Below are positions 45,778-57,100 of a stretch of DNA of 64,000 nucleotides, in pieces; the stretch's first letter is position 1, and each line of letters opens with the position of its first letter. The notes under the pieces were generated by a model. That model had not been told where the DNA came from, made no database searches, and was given only the letters and a program-made list of their open reading frames with translations. Source of the DNA: an uncultured Bizionia sp. (GTDB lineage: Bacteria; Bacteroidota; Bacteroidia; Flavobacteriales; Flavobacteriaceae); NCBI GenBank assembly GCA_947496215.1, contig CANMCF010000004.1:1-64000 (forward strand), in the 5' to 3' direction. Both the position numbers and the translations under genes were made by a program.

Positions 45778-45785
45778 TATTTTTG
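45778..45785 (+). promoter_or_regulatory. -7 promoter box of the porZ operon
   Basis: TATTTTTG, an exact TAnnTTTG, 44 bp before the porZ ATG. The -33 position falls in the gdhA terminator. Confidence 0.45.
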
Positions 45786-45829
45786 CAATAAAAGACGTTA
45801 TTAAATTGGTGTCCCATTAAAATAAAACT

Positions 45830-48190
45830 ATGAAAATTAGATTTTTATTAATAATAATCCTAATTCCCAAGCTATTCCATTCCCAAGACTTCTCAGATTC
45901 ATGGGAAGGTCATTTTTCCTATTTGAACATAAGTGATGTCTCTACGGGTTCAACCAAAATCTATGGAGCAGCCGAAAATGCAATTTTCACATATGATTTC
46001 GAGACGAAGGAAATGGAAAAATTATCTACTATTCATGGCATGTTGGGTGAAACAATATCCTCCATCAAGTACATTGAGGAAAACGGAATATTGCTTATAG
46101 GTTATGAAAATGGGTTAATGCAGGTATACATAGAGTCTAGTAGAGAATTCATAACTGTGGTCGATATTTTTGATAAACCAACTATACCTCCTGATGACAA
46201 GAGAATTAATCATTTCAATGTATATAATGGCTTTGCATATATTTCTACCGATTACGGAATTTCATTATATGATATAAATGCTTTTGAATTTGGAGACACT
46301 TATTACATAGGGGAGAATGGATCACAAATCAATATAAATCAAACAGCAGTTTTGGGGGACTTTATATATGTGGCATCGGAGATAGGGATAAGAAAAGCAC
46401 TTGTGGATAGCCCAAACTTGGTAGACTTTGAACAATGGCAGCAAATAAACAATTTGAATTGGGTAGGAATAGAAGTCATTGGCGATAAAATTTATGCGGC
46501 ATCCTCAAGTAAAAGCATATATGAGTTGATAGGGAATAGTGTGTTCTTTAAGAATGAATATGATCATTTCATAAAGGATTTGAGAGAGGTTGAGGATAGA
46601 TTGCTGGTTACTACCCAAAGGCAAGCTTATGTGTACGACACTTCAATAGATTTTACAGTCATAGCACAAGCAGTGAATACTGTAGAATTCTATACTGAAT
46701 TTACTTCTGCAACATTGAACTCTAGTGGAGAGTTGTTTTTAGGAACATGGGATAATTTTAATGCTAGTCCTTCTAGAGTAGCCTTTGGAGTTTTAAAGAC
46801 TACCATAAGCGATACTTCTGTCCTAGAGGAAATTCATCCGAGTTCACCTATGTCCAACAAGGGCTTTTCAATAAAAGCCGTAGATAACAATGTTTGGATG
46901 ACCTATGGAGATTATACCAGTACATTTAACCCATTTCCTCTAAGAAAAAGAGGGTTTAGTCACTTGGAAGGCGAAGAGTGGGTAAATGTTCCATATAGTA
47001 GTGTTTTCAATGCTGTGAATTTAAATACGATAAATGTAAACCCATTAAACTTCAATCAGGTTTTCATAAGTTCGTTTGTACACGGTTTGGTAGAGGTGGT
47101 AGATGATGAACCAACCGTTTTGTACAGTTTAGACAACAGCTCTTTTGAATCTCAGCATCCTACCATAACAGATATAAGAAATGCAGCTTCGGTAATAGAC
47201 AAAGATGGTGTTTTATGGTGTACGAATGCAAAGACGACAAGTCCATTGAAATCATTTGACATCTCTTCTGGCGAATGGAAGAGTTATGATTTCAGTGCCA
47301 TTATACTAAATGCAAGTAGTACCGAATTTGGCTATGGATCCATGGATGTTGGCAATAATGGTGTCAAGTGGATTGGAGGATACAAATTGGGAATTATTGG
47401 TTACGATAGCGATAATAACCTATTGAAAAACATTAGAGGGCAAGAAAAAAATATGCCATCTCCATCGGTCAAGGCAGTAGCGGTAGATAAGAGTGACACG
47501 GTATGGATAGGTACAATAAACGGATTGAGAGTGATATACAATTCGTCGGAGTTTTTTAACGATTCAGACTTCAGACTATCAGAAATCATAGTTTTGGACA
47601 ATGGAGAGGCCAGTGAGGTTTTATTCCAACAATATATTACGGACATAGAAGTAGATGGCTCAAACAACAAGTGGGTGGGAACCTTAGGAACTGGATTGTA
47701 TTACTTTTCGTCTGATGGACAAGAAACCATATATCACTTTACCAAGGATAATTCTCCTTTGCCAACAAATGACATAGTGGATGTTTCATTGGATGAGATC
47801 AATGGAGTTGTATATGTGGCTACGGGTAAGGGGATGGTGTCTTTTAGATCCGACACCTCTAAGCCAGAAGAAACGCTTAACAACGCATACGTATATCCTA
47901 ATCCAGTAAGACCAACATTCAACATTACTGAGGACAAGGTAAAAATAAAAGGACTTACAGACAACGTAAATATCAAGATAACGGACATTGAAGGCAATCT
48001 GGTCACAGAAGCAGAATCTAGAACGAACTCTAAATTCAAGGGTTACAATCTTGAAGTCGATGGAGGAACTGCTTTATGGAATGGGAAGAACATGGCAGAC
48101 AGAGTGGTGGCTTCAGGAGTCTATTTGATTATGATATCTGATTTGGAATCGTTTGAGACAAAAGTCTTAAAGGTAATGGTAGTTAGATAA
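45830..48190 (+). CDS. porZ: Type IX secretion system protein PorZ
   Basis: 786 residues. Signal peptide (MKIRFLLIIILIPKLFHSQ). Two seven-bladed propellers fill most of the protein, with two-component-propeller-like repeats such as VAVDKSDTVWIGTINGLRVI and NNKWVGTLGTGLYYFSSDG. From about 690 there is a Por-type C-terminal domain (AYVYPNPVRPTFNITED ... GVYLIMISDLESFETKVLKV). PorZ sits on the outer surface with the PorU sortase and recognises the lipopolysaccharide that is attached to T9SS cargo. The porZ-recO order supports the name. The stop overlaps the recO start (TAATG). Confidence 0.88.
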   Translation: MKIRFLLIIILIPKLFHSQDFSDSWEGHFSYLNISDVSTGSTKIYGAAENAIFTYDFETKEMEKLSTIHGMLGETISSIKYIEENGILLIGYENGLMQVYIESSREFITVVDIFDKPTIPPDDKRINHFNVYNGFAYISTDYGISLYDINAFEFGDTYYIGENGSQININQTAVLGDFIYVASEIGIRKALVDSPNLVDFEQWQQINNLNWVGIEVIGDKIYAASSSKSIYELIGNSVFFKNEYDHFIKDLREVEDRLLVTTQRQAYVYDTSIDFTVIAQAVNTVEFYTEFTSATLNSSGELFLGTWDNFNASPSRVAFGVLKTTISDTSVLEEIHPSSPMSNKGFSIKAVDNNVWMTYGDYTSTFNPFPLRKRGFSHLEGEEWVNVPYSSVFNAVNLNTINVNPLNFNQVFISSFVHGLVEVVDDEPTVLYSLDNSSFESQHPTITDIRNAASVIDKDGVLWCTNAKTTSPLKSFDISSGEWKSYDFSAIILNASSTEFGYGSMDVGNNGVKWIGGYKLGIIGYDSDNNLLKNIRGQEKNMPSPSVKAVAVDKSDTVWIGTINGLRVIYNSSEFFNDSDFRLSEIIVLDNGEASEVLFQQYITDIEVDGSNNKWVGTLGTGLYYFSSDGQETIYHFTKDNSPLPTNDIVDVSLDEINGVVYVATGKGMVSFRSDTSKPEETLNNAYVYPNPVRPTFNITEDKVKIKGLTDNVNIKITDIEGNLVTEAESRTNSKFKGYNLEVDGGTALWNGKNMADRVVASGVYLIMISDLESFETKVLKVMVVR

Positions 48191-48909
48191 TGTTTACTAC
48201 GACAAAGGCCATAGTACTTTCAAAAATAAGATATGGGGACAATGATTTGATCGTTAAGTGCTATACGCAAAATGAAGGTGTGGTTAGCTATTTGTTGAAA
48301 GGTGTCTTCAAATCTAAAAAAGGATATTCCAAGGTGGCTTATTTTCAGTTGTTATCCCAATTGCAATTGGTTACAGACCATAAGAAAAAGAGGTCGCTTC
48401 AATACATAAAGGAAGTTAAAAACAATTATTTGTACAATAGCCTACATACTAATGTTCTTAAGGGAGCCATTGTGATGTTCTTGGGAGAAGTGTTGTCTAC
48501 ATCATTGCAAGAAGAAGAACAAAACGATACACTTTACAATTACCTCGAAGCTACACTACAATGGTTAGATACAAATGATAGTTATGCAAACTTTCATTTG
48601 TTGTTCCTATTAAACCTATCAAAACACCTAGGTTTTTATCCAGATAAAACGAATATTGAATCCCCTTACTTTAATTTGTACGATGGTGAGTTTCAATTGA
48701 CGAAAGCAGGTAAATACTCAGTTTTTGGCGAAAATTTAACACTGTTGAAACAGTTGTTAGGCATAGGATTTGATGCCTTAGAAGAAGTGAAAATAAACTC
48801 AAAGCAAAGACAATCCTTTTTAAGTTTAATTTTACTTTATTTTGAATTACATTTGGGCAGCTTTAAAAAGCCTAAATCCTTACAGATATTTAATGAAGTC
48901 TTTAATTAG
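48190..48909 (+). CDS. recO: DNA repair protein RecO
   Basis: 239 residues. N-terminal OB fold TKAIVLSKIRYGDNDLIVKCYTQNEG followed by the helical domain (LHLLFLLNLSKHLGFYPD-like). It loads RecA in RecFOR recombination repair. The usual zinc-finger cysteines of RecO are absent, as in other Bacteroidota. Its ATG shares one base with the porZ stop, and its last 17 bases overlap the TonB-receptor start, so all three are likely coupled. Confidence 0.9.
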   Translation: MFTTTKAIVLSKIRYGDNDLIVKCYTQNEGVVSYLLKGVFKSKKGYSKVAYFQLLSQLQLVTDHKKKRSLQYIKEVKNNYLYNSLHTNVLKGAIVMFLGEVLSTSLQEEEQNDTLYNYLEATLQWLDTNDSYANFHLLFLLNLSKHLGFYPDKTNIESPYFNLYDGEFQLTKAGKYSVFGENLTLLKQLLGIGFDALEEVKINSKQRQSFLSLILLYFELHLGSFKKPKSLQIFNEVFN

Positions 48910-51325
48910 TTATAAAGTATTTTTTCTTAGTTTTATCTTGTATTCATTGGCTATTACAATGACTCAGGCTCAAAGTGTCAAAGTCTTGAATAAAGTAACG
49001 AAAGAGCCAATTGTCGGAACTGCCATTTATAACATCGATAAATCAAAAAGCGTAGTTAGTGATATTGATGGCAATGCGGAATTGGATGTTTTCGATTCCA
49101 AGGAATCGATTTATTTTCAACATATTTCATATCAATTGAAAGTAATTTCCAAATCCAGGATCAACAACAAGGGAATAGTTTATTTGGAAGCGAACCTACA
49201 AGGTTTGAAGGAGGTTGTTGTATCTGCTTCCAAGTTTGAGCAAAATAGAAGAGACATTCCTAAGAAAATATCGAGTATTAGTTCCAAGACCATTGCATTT
49301 ACAAATCCACAAACCAGCGCAGACTTGTTGGAATCCACAGGACAGGTTTATATCCAAAAAAGCCAACTTGGAGGAGGAAGTCCAATGATAAGGGGGTTTT
49401 CTACTAACAGACTGTTAATTACCGTCGATGGAGTGAGAATGAACAATGCGATATTTAGAGGAGGAAATCTTCAAAACGTAATTTCCATAGACCCTTTTTC
49501 CATCAAAAACACCGAAGTCATATTGGGAGCAAGCTCGGTTATATATGGAAGTGATGCCATAGGAGGTGTAATGAGTTTTTATACTGAAAAACCGAAATTG
49601 TCATACTCGGACTCAACTTACGTAAGTGGAAAGGGTGTTTTTCGGTATGCTACTGCAAGTGAGGAAAAAACAGCTCATCTAGGCCTCAATTACGGCCTTA
49701 AGGAATGGGCGTTTTTAACCAATGTAAGCTACACTTCGTTTAACGACTTAAGAATGGGGCGAAATGGTCCTGACGATTATTTAAGGCCTGAATTCGTAGT
49801 GACAAGCAATGGTGAAGATAATGTCGTGCAAAACAGCAATCCTTTAATTCAAAAGTTTTCAGGGTACGATCAAATCAACGTAATGCAAAAAGTGCGTTTC
49901 GAGCCCAAAGACAATCTTAGTTTTAATCTAGGGTTGTTCTACACGGCTACATCAGACAATCCAAGATACGATAGATTGATTCGTTACAGGCAAGGTACAT
50001 TGAGATCTGCGGAATGGTATTATGGACCACAAAAATGGTTTATGGCCAATCTTAATGTTACGAAGTTGAGCAGTAGTTCCAACTTATATGATAAAATACA
50101 AGTAACAACCGCATATCAAAAATTTCAAGAAAGTAGAGTCGATAGAGGGTTTCAATCTGCAACGAGGAGAATAAGGGAAGAAGCTGTAAATGCATTTTCA
50201 TTTAATTTGGATCTAGAAAAGACGTTGAGCCCTAAAACGAAATTGTTCTATGGTTTGGAGTATGTCTATAATCATATAGAATCGGAAGCAAGAGAACAGG
50301 ATATTTCAACCAATGTAACAAATGAAGCCATAACAAGATATCCTAACGGGTCTGTTTGGCAATCAGCTGCCGCTTATGCCAACGTAAAGTACAAACCCAA
50401 CCCCAAATTTGTCTTTCAATCAGGGTTGAGGTTCAATACCGTTAGCTCCAAGGCCGATTTTTCCGAAAACAATAGGTTTTTGGATTTACCATTCGAGTCT
50501 TCAATGAATAATTCAGGAGCTTTGACTGGTACAGCAGGGATCAGTTGGCTACCAAACGATGTATTGCAATGGAAGCTTAATTTTTCAACGGCATTCAGGG
50601 CTCCGAACATAGATGACATAGGAAAGGTCTTTGACTCCGAACCGGGATCTGTGGTGGTGCCAAACGAAAAATTGAAACATGAGTATGCGTATGGCGGAGA
50701 GTTGGGGTTGGCTTTAAATTTCGAAGATGCAGTCATTTTTGACATAGCAACATACTATACTTACCTAAACAATGCGTTGGTTAGAAAGGATGGGGATTTA
50801 AATGGAGAAACCAGTATTATGTATGATGGGGAGTTAAGCAACGTGCAATCCATTCAAAATGCATCAAAATCTTGGATTTACGGATTTGAAGTAGGAATGC
50901 AAGTCAACTTCTCGGAAGCCTTCAAGCTAACATCCCAATACAACATTATTGGAGGCACGGAGGAAAACGATGGAATAGAAGTTCCAGTGAGACATGTTTC
51001 CCCAAATTTTGGCAATACGCATCTGGTATGGCAAAAGAATAAATTTAAAACAGATGCTTTCATCAATTACAACAATGCATTGTCATTTAATCAATTGGCA
51101 CCTTCAGAGATAGAAAAAGACTATATCTACGCATTGGATGAAAACGGAAACCCATATTCCCCATCATGGTATACTTTGAATTTAAGAACTCAATACCAAC
51201 TCAACGAATTTGCTTCATTGACTGCTAGCATAGAAAATATCACAGACCAACGCTATAAGACATATTCCTCTGGTATTTCTGCTCCAGGACGTAATTTGAT
51301 CTTATCCTTGAAATATAGTCTATAG
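48893..51325 (+). CDS. TonB-dependent outer-membrane receptor
   Basis: 810 residues from the ATG at 48893 (MKSLISYKVFFLSFILYSLAI...TQAQ); the longer frame to 48842 lies deep in recO. An N-terminal carboxypeptidase-regulatory-like domain (about 30-115), a plug domain (DLLESTGQVYIQKSQLGGGS, MIRGFSTNRLLITVDGVRMN) and a 22-strand barrel ending RNLILSLKYSL. FRAPN followed by VPNEKLK resembles the FRAP/NPNL segment of heme and siderophore receptors, but the heme-binding histidine between them is missing. The substrate is not assignable. Ends 1 bp before the convergent T9SS cargo gene. Confidence 0.88.
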   Translation: MKSLISYKVFFLSFILYSLAITMTQAQSVKVLNKVTKEPIVGTAIYNIDKSKSVVSDIDGNAELDVFDSKESIYFQHISYQLKVISKSRINNKGIVYLEANLQGLKEVVVSASKFEQNRRDIPKKISSISSKTIAFTNPQTSADLLESTGQVYIQKSQLGGGSPMIRGFSTNRLLITVDGVRMNNAIFRGGNLQNVISIDPFSIKNTEVILGASSVIYGSDAIGGVMSFYTEKPKLSYSDSTYVSGKGVFRYATASEEKTAHLGLNYGLKEWAFLTNVSYTSFNDLRMGRNGPDDYLRPEFVVTSNGEDNVVQNSNPLIQKFSGYDQINVMQKVRFEPKDNLSFNLGLFYTATSDNPRYDRLIRYRQGTLRSAEWYYGPQKWFMANLNVTKLSSSSNLYDKIQVTTAYQKFQESRVDRGFQSATRRIREEAVNAFSFNLDLEKTLSPKTKLFYGLEYVYNHIESEAREQDISTNVTNEAITRYPNGSVWQSAAAYANVKYKPNPKFVFQSGLRFNTVSSKADFSENNRFLDLPFESSMNNSGALTGTAGISWLPNDVLQWKLNFSTAFRAPNIDDIGKVFDSEPGSVVVPNEKLKHEYAYGGELGLALNFEDAVIFDIATYYTYLNNALVRKDGDLNGETSIMYDGELSNVQSIQNASKSWIYGFEVGMQVNFSEAFKLTSQYNIIGGTEENDGIEVPVRHVSPNFGNTHLVWQKNKFKTDAFINYNNALSFNQLAPSEIEKDYIYALDENGNPYSPSWYTLNLRTQYQLNEFASLTASIENITDQRYKTYSSGISAPGRNLILSLKYSL

Positions 51326-51326
51326 T

Positions 51327-53786
51327 CTATTTTTTAATTACCTTTTTACTTATTGTTTGTCCATTGGTAAGTCCTATCTGTACAATGTATGCCGTTTGAC
51401 TTAGGTTTGACAGCGTAAAAATCTCAACATTGCCATTCGAGCCTTTTAAATGATACAATTGCTGACCTAGGAGATCATGGATATTGATTGATTTGATTGC
51501 CAAATCATTTGGGACGATGAATTTTATGACATCATTTTCTAGTTGGACAATCGATACGGAATCAGGTGAAGTTTCAAATGTTTCAGTAGATAGGCTGTTT
51601 ATGTCAAAGACTATTTTGAAACGATCATTGAAATCCCCAGAATCTGATGTAAATGTATAGTCATTTGCTGATAGATCATGAACAGTATTCATTATGTCAT
51701 CTATGAGGTAGGCTGTATTTGCATTCAAGAAATCACCTTCTAGTTGAGCTATAGAGATGGTGTACAAGGTAGGTACGACAATGGCGGTGTAGAGACCTAG
51801 GTTGATGATCTCATCATGAGAGATGCTCTCTGTCGCCTTTCCTTGAATGGAGAATTTCTCATCATAGCCTTCAATGGAAGAATAAATGAAAGCTGCCATT
51901 CCTGTGGATATGTTTCTTTTCGTATCGAAATAGGAGCCATCATTGCCATCGGTGGCGCCTGCCACGTAAGCAATTAGGACTTGACTGAAAACACCGTTGT
52001 CCGATGTTAGATTCAACCATAATTTGTTGTTGAGAGGATTGGTGACCTTGAATAATTGATCGTTGTTCCCTATAACACGCATGCGATTGTCGAAAATGAC
52101 ATTGCCAACGGATATTAGATCTCCATCTCCATTCGTGCTGCTGGAGACGACATCCCCATCATTATGATAGTTTAAAAAGAAACCTTGTCCTGAAGAAATG
52201 TACCTGTTCGGCATAACCCTATCTCCACCCATTATTTCCCCAGCACCATTTATGGTCGCATAATCAGCAGAATTGAAATTTTGATCTGAGTTACCATTGT
52301 TGTCATCATCAGGAGCAGCATCTTGAGACCATAGGTATACCGCACCATCAATGGTTCCGGATGTTGTAATCGAATTATAATTGTTTTCGTCGAAAAAGGC
52401 ATCGATATCTATGGCTGAAGGATAAGGGTTCCCTATCAGATTCCAATTGGAATCTGAAGATTCAGCATCGTTTCTATAAACGGGAACGTTGTACATGCCA
52501 TTGTTGAAAGGACCTTCGAAAGTATGAGGATAGCCTATTCCAACAGATGTAAAACTAGCAGGAGACAATGTAGCAGCGTAACCAACGCCAGGCTGCATGA
52601 CATCGATAGCGTTCACCAATTGCCAATCGTTGGCATCGTCGTCTACATCGTCTTGTCCTGGGGTAGTGGTATCATTGTCATTGTTGAATTCAGCAAATGA
52701 ATCTTTGTAGTTGGCAGCATTGAATAGGTAACGCCTGTCTGCATTGGTATTGAAAAAGGTGTCTTCAATGGTTTCTCCAGAAACGGGTGAAGACCAGTAG
52801 GTGTATTCATACCAAGCATCAATTGAGGCTGTTTCCTTGGTGATTTTCACTACTCCGTTTGTAGCATCGGAAATCGTAGTCGTAGCTGCACTATTGCTTT
52901 GAATGACAGTTCCGTTTTTAGAAACCATTATGGCTCCATTTCCATTTACGACAATGTCATTTTCAATGCCAATGAACGAATCATCGGAAACGTTTAATGT
53001 ACTGTTGGGGTTTACTGTAAGTGAACATGCAATGATGTCTCCGTCGATTCCTGTATCATAATCGGCATCAATGACTACAGTGTCGGATATGGTGGGAGGA
53101 GAAGGAGACCAAACACCACTCCATGTAGTGGTATAAGGGCAAGTGGCGCAGATGTAGGAACACCCTCCCAATGTTAATCTATTGTCACTTGTGGTCCAAT
53201 TGTAGACTGTTGAAATGGCTGCAAGAATCAATGGTTGACTTGATGTAATGATGCAGTCGTATGTACCGTTGTCAAAGTTGCCGAAGTAAATTGCATTCGT
53301 ACCATTGCTCAAACCACTTGGTATTGCAGAAGTTTGTTCCGTTGTTGCATTTGTCCACCCCGTTTCCGAAGCAAAGTGTATGGCATATAGAAACGTTGGG
53401 GAGGATTCATGCCCTTGAAAGGCAGATAGTTGATCCCCGTCTATGTCGAGTAAAAAATCATTGCTATCAGTTATGGAACCCAATGAAGTGGAAAATGGGC
53501 CATGGTCGATAACGACAATTTCCGTACCGCACGACAAGTCTGTTGTTGCCGTCCAGACAAGTATGCCTTCCCCTCCTACCCTGAAATGACCGGTATCTAC
53601 CCAGCCTTTGTCGGTAAACTTGATTTCCGTGGTTGCCAAGATGTCTACCAGCAACACGAAGGAGAATTGATCATGATTGTCCGAATTAAAGCCAGTAATG
53701 GCAATGTCTCCGGCTGAAAGTGTAGTTTGTCCATACCCGAAAATCGAGCAACAGATTGTGATTGTGAGTAAAAATAGGTTTTTCAT
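51327..53786 (-). CDS. Large T9SS cargo protein (sorting-domain protein), shorter paralogue
   Basis: 819 residues. Signal peptide ending ...SIFGYGQ, then a unique N-terminal domain (about 20-220, ITGFNSDNHDQFSFVLLVDI) with six or more cysteines. The C-terminal 580 residues resemble the upstream paralogue at 54130-57417: EYTYWSSPV, NLIGNPYPSAIDIDAFF, GAVYLWSQ, GDRVMPNRYISSGQGFF, and the T9SS sorting tail INIHDLLGQQLYHLKGSNGN ... VIKK. Probably a surface or secreted protein. No enzyme motif is visible. Confidence 0.85.
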   Translation of the reverse strand: MKNLFLLTITICCSIFGYGQTTLSAGDIAITGFNSDNHDQFSFVLLVDILATTEIKFTDKGWVDTGHFRVGGEGILVWTATTDLSCGTEIVVIDHGPFSTSLGSITDSNDFLLDIDGDQLSAFQGHESSPTFLYAIHFASETGWTNATTEQTSAIPSGLSNGTNAIYFGNFDNGTYDCIITSSQPLILAAISTVYNWTTSDNRLTLGGCSYICATCPYTTTWSGVWSPSPPTISDTVVIDADYDTGIDGDIIACSLTVNPNSTLNVSDDSFIGIENDIVVNGNGAIMVSKNGTVIQSNSAATTTISDATNGVVKITKETASIDAWYEYTYWSSPVSGETIEDTFFNTNADRRYLFNAANYKDSFAEFNNDNDTTTPGQDDVDDDANDWQLVNAIDVMQPGVGYAATLSPASFTSVGIGYPHTFEGPFNNGMYNVPVYRNDAESSDSNWNLIGNPYPSAIDIDAFFDENNYNSITTSGTIDGAVYLWSQDAAPDDDNNGNSDQNFNSADYATINGAGEIMGGDRVMPNRYISSGQGFFLNYHNDGDVVSSSTNGDGDLISVGNVIFDNRMRVIGNNDQLFKVTNPLNNKLWLNLTSDNGVFSQVLIAYVAGATDGNDGSYFDTKRNISTGMAAFIYSSIEGYDEKFSIQGKATESISHDEIINLGLYTAIVVPTLYTISIAQLEGDFLNANTAYLIDDIMNTVHDLSANDYTFTSDSGDFNDRFKIVFDINSLSTETFETSPDSVSIVQLENDVIKFIVPNDLAIKSINIHDLLGQQLYHLKGSNGNVEIFTLSNLSQTAYIVQIGLTNGQTISKKVIKK

Positions 53787-54129
53787 AAACTGGGCCTTTA
53801 AGCGTAGCTTGCTTTTGATTTGGGATCAAAAACAAAACAGTTATAATAATAAAGGAGCTGTTATAATAAAGGAGCAGTAAAAAATGAAAACACTACAGCA
53901 CCATCGCTGATGGATGTTTTGTAAATTATTCTCGTAAGGGCGTTTAAGAATTTAAAAAAAGGAGTCTTGTTATAGACTATAAGTTAGTGAAAGTCTATTG
54001 TTTATCCAAAATTTAAACGATAATTGCATTGAAATTTTTATCGAACCGATAAAAAGGGAATATGTAAACGTGTAAGTAACTCTAAAGAAAACCTGACTTA
54101 ATCAATGATTTATCGATAAAACGGGGCGA
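53787..54129. other. Gene-free 343-bp spacer between two T9SS cargo genes
   Basis: AT-rich sequence with a short imperfect tandem duplication at 53840-53875 (GTTATAATAATAAAGGAGC then GTTATAATAAAGGAGC). No terminator, ORF or RNA gene is recognisable. Confidence 0.6.
53840..53875. repeat. Imperfect tandem duplication, 20/16 bp
   Basis: GTTATAATAATAAAGGAGC at 53840-53858 is repeated with a 3-bp deletion at 53860-53875. It lies about 54 bp upstream of the ATG of the minus-strand gene at 53786. Confidence 0.6.
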
Positions 54130-57100
54130 TTATTTTTTCATCATTTTTTTACTTGTTGATTGCCCATTGGAAAGCTTTATTTGTGCAATATATGCTGCTT
54201 GACTTATAGGGATCGTAAAAATCTCAACATTGCCATTGGAGCCTTTCAAATGATACAATTGCTGACCTAGGAGATCGTGGATATTGATTGATTCTATTGA
54301 TAGATCATTTGGAGCAATGAATTTTATGACATCGTTCCCAAGTTCAATGATGGAAATCGAATTGGATTCAATCTCAAATTCCGTGGTGGAAAGAAAATCA
54401 CCATTGAATGCGATTTCGAAGCGATCGTTGAAATCCCCTTCGACAGAGGTAAAGACATACTCTGAAGTCGACAAATCGTGTGTGGTATTCAATAGATGGT
54501 CTTTTAGGTATATCGTGTTCGTCTCAAGGAAACCACCTTCCAGTTGGGCAATGGACAACGAATAGATGGTGGGAACTGCTATGGATGTTTCGAACCCCAA
54601 AGGTATCACTTCATCCAAAGTCAAACTTTCGAGAGCTTTGCCTTGTATGGCAAAGCGGTCAGGATCATTTTCGATCTCTGTATATATAACAGCGGCATTT
54701 TCATTGTAAATGCTTCTTCTCGTATCATAGGACACACTATCCCTACCATCCGTAGCCCCATTCACATATGCAACAAGAACCTGATTGAAAACACCATTGT
54801 CCGATGTTAGATTGAGCCAAAGCCTATTGGAAGTGTCGTTGGTTTTGAAAAATTGACTGTTGCTGGTTTCGTCTGCCATTCTCAAGGCATTGTTGAAAAT
54901 GGCATTGGCACTGGACAGGCCTTGTACAAAGAAACTCTGGCCAGACGGTATGTAGTTGGTGGGGATAATCATATCTCCACCGGCTATGTTTCCACTACCA
55001 TTGGTTATAATCGCATAATCATCTTGTGAAAAATTGAAATTTTGGTTTCCACTAGTACTGCTATTGACAGCTGTATTTTGAGACCATAGATATACTGCAC
55101 CTCCAATTACGGAAGAATTGTTGGTCAAGAACGCGTTCGCATCTATGGCGCAAGGATAAGGATTTCCGATAAGGTTCCAATCTTCGTCTCCATTGGCGCC
55201 ATTATAAGAAATGGGTGTATTGATTATTCCAGTATTGAATGGGCCAGAGAAGGTGTAGGTGTATTGATTTCCAGCTATAAAGCCAATTGGAGTATGCATT
55301 GATGCGTATCCTAAACCAGGAGTCATGACATCGGTGCCATCCGCTACCAAAGTCCAAGCATTGGCATCATCGTCTATGCCATCTGAACCGGAGATATACG
55401 TGTTGGTATTGTCTATCTCAATCAAAACATCAAGAAAATTGGTAGCGTTGAACCAATAGCGTCTATTGGGATTGGCAAAGGCCAAGCCATCTTGAACCAT
55501 CGCATTTTCTACAGGGGAACTCCAATAAGTATATTCATAAAAACTGTTTAATGGAGATGTGCTCTTGTTTACCAATGCGGAGCCATTGGTGGTCAGGGTA
55601 AAGTATGAACCATCATTGTTTTGAACGAATGCCCCTTGGGTCAGAACATACAATTCTCCATCCACAGTTACGTTGTGCTCAATTTCCACATAAGTATTGT
55701 TGGCTACTGTCAACCTATGTTCCAAACCTGAACCAGCATTGGCATTTACTATTAAGGAGCAGGCGGTGAAACTACCATTTGTGTTAGTGTCATAACTCCC
55801 ATCTATAATGGCCATCATATTGCTATCTGGAACACCATTGGACCATACGGCACCATTCCACATGGTGTTGGGCATGGTTATTTGAATGGCATCCGTAGCA
55901 ATGTCGCATACACCGGATTCGGTGATTTCACAGTAAAACTGATAACCATCCAAGTTAAATCCCGATATGGACAAGTTAGTGGTATTGACCCCGGATACGG
56001 TTCCTGGCGCAAATGCAGCATTTGAGACATCCGCCCAAAGGTTGGAGTTGTCGGTGATATATTTCCATTGGTAGGAAAGCGTTCCACTACCACTAGCCGT
56101 GACGGAAATATTTACAGAAGCAATATCGCAATTGTCGATGTCCAAAGGTTGAAGCATAACCGTTGGGGAAGTTACAACTGTGATTTCGAAACCAAAGCAA
56201 TCCTCGTTGCCATCCGAACTCCAATCTGCTAGATTGAACGTCGTCGAAGGCGCCGAAGCCATGTTGCTTCTCGTATATACATAACCTACATTGAATCCTG
56301 CTGCTGGGTTGGAATGGTTTTGCCAGACATCTTCTGCTGTAGTCCCGTTTACAAGAACCAAGCGATCTTCATCATTTAGACCTCCTCCGGTAAAAGATAG
56401 ATCTGGTACAATTGTAGCGCAACTGGTACAAGCCCCTGAAGAACTCAACTGGATCATTGTAGTGCCTCCGGGAAGTATCGTTCCGGACAAGGACATATTC
56501 AAGTTAAAACCAGACGTAGGAGGAATGGAACCCAAGGTGAAATTGTTGTCTACACCAACGATGTATGTCGATAGATCGATTGCACTAGAAGTCGGGTTCA
56601 ACAATTCAACATAATGGCAGGAATCGGTTTGGTCATCGTACACTCCAGAAAACATCAATCCAGTAAAGCTGGATGAAATGCCGTTGGAGTCACAGTTGTT
56701 GGGCATGACCGTAAAATCCATAACGGTATCCAACCCGCAAGAACCTTCGGTAACCGCAATGGTTCCTGTCGTGGCTCCCGAAGGAACTTCTGCGACCAAG
56801 ATTGTTGTGTTTACATAAGTCACGCTGGCTGCACTTCCATTGAAACTTACCATTGTACTTGCTGAAAATCCAGTGCCGACAATGGTTACCTGCGTCAGTT
56901 CTGGACCAGAAAGAGGTGTGAAATTGGTTATGGTATGTGTTGGTGTGCAGGATATGCCACAAGTGACGTCGATATCGTCCAAGTAATAGGAACCTCCAGA
57001 TCTTTGTGTCATTGCAATCCTCAGGAAATAATCACCAACTAGATTCAAATTTACGGTAAACTCTTGATGTGTGGTTGTGACTTCTCCGACCAAAATATCC

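Noticed and set aside
50600-50710. Heme-receptor (HmuR-type) identity of the TonB-dependent receptor
   Set aside because: FRAPN and a VPNEKLK segment are present, but the histidine expected between them is missing, so only a general receptor call is made.
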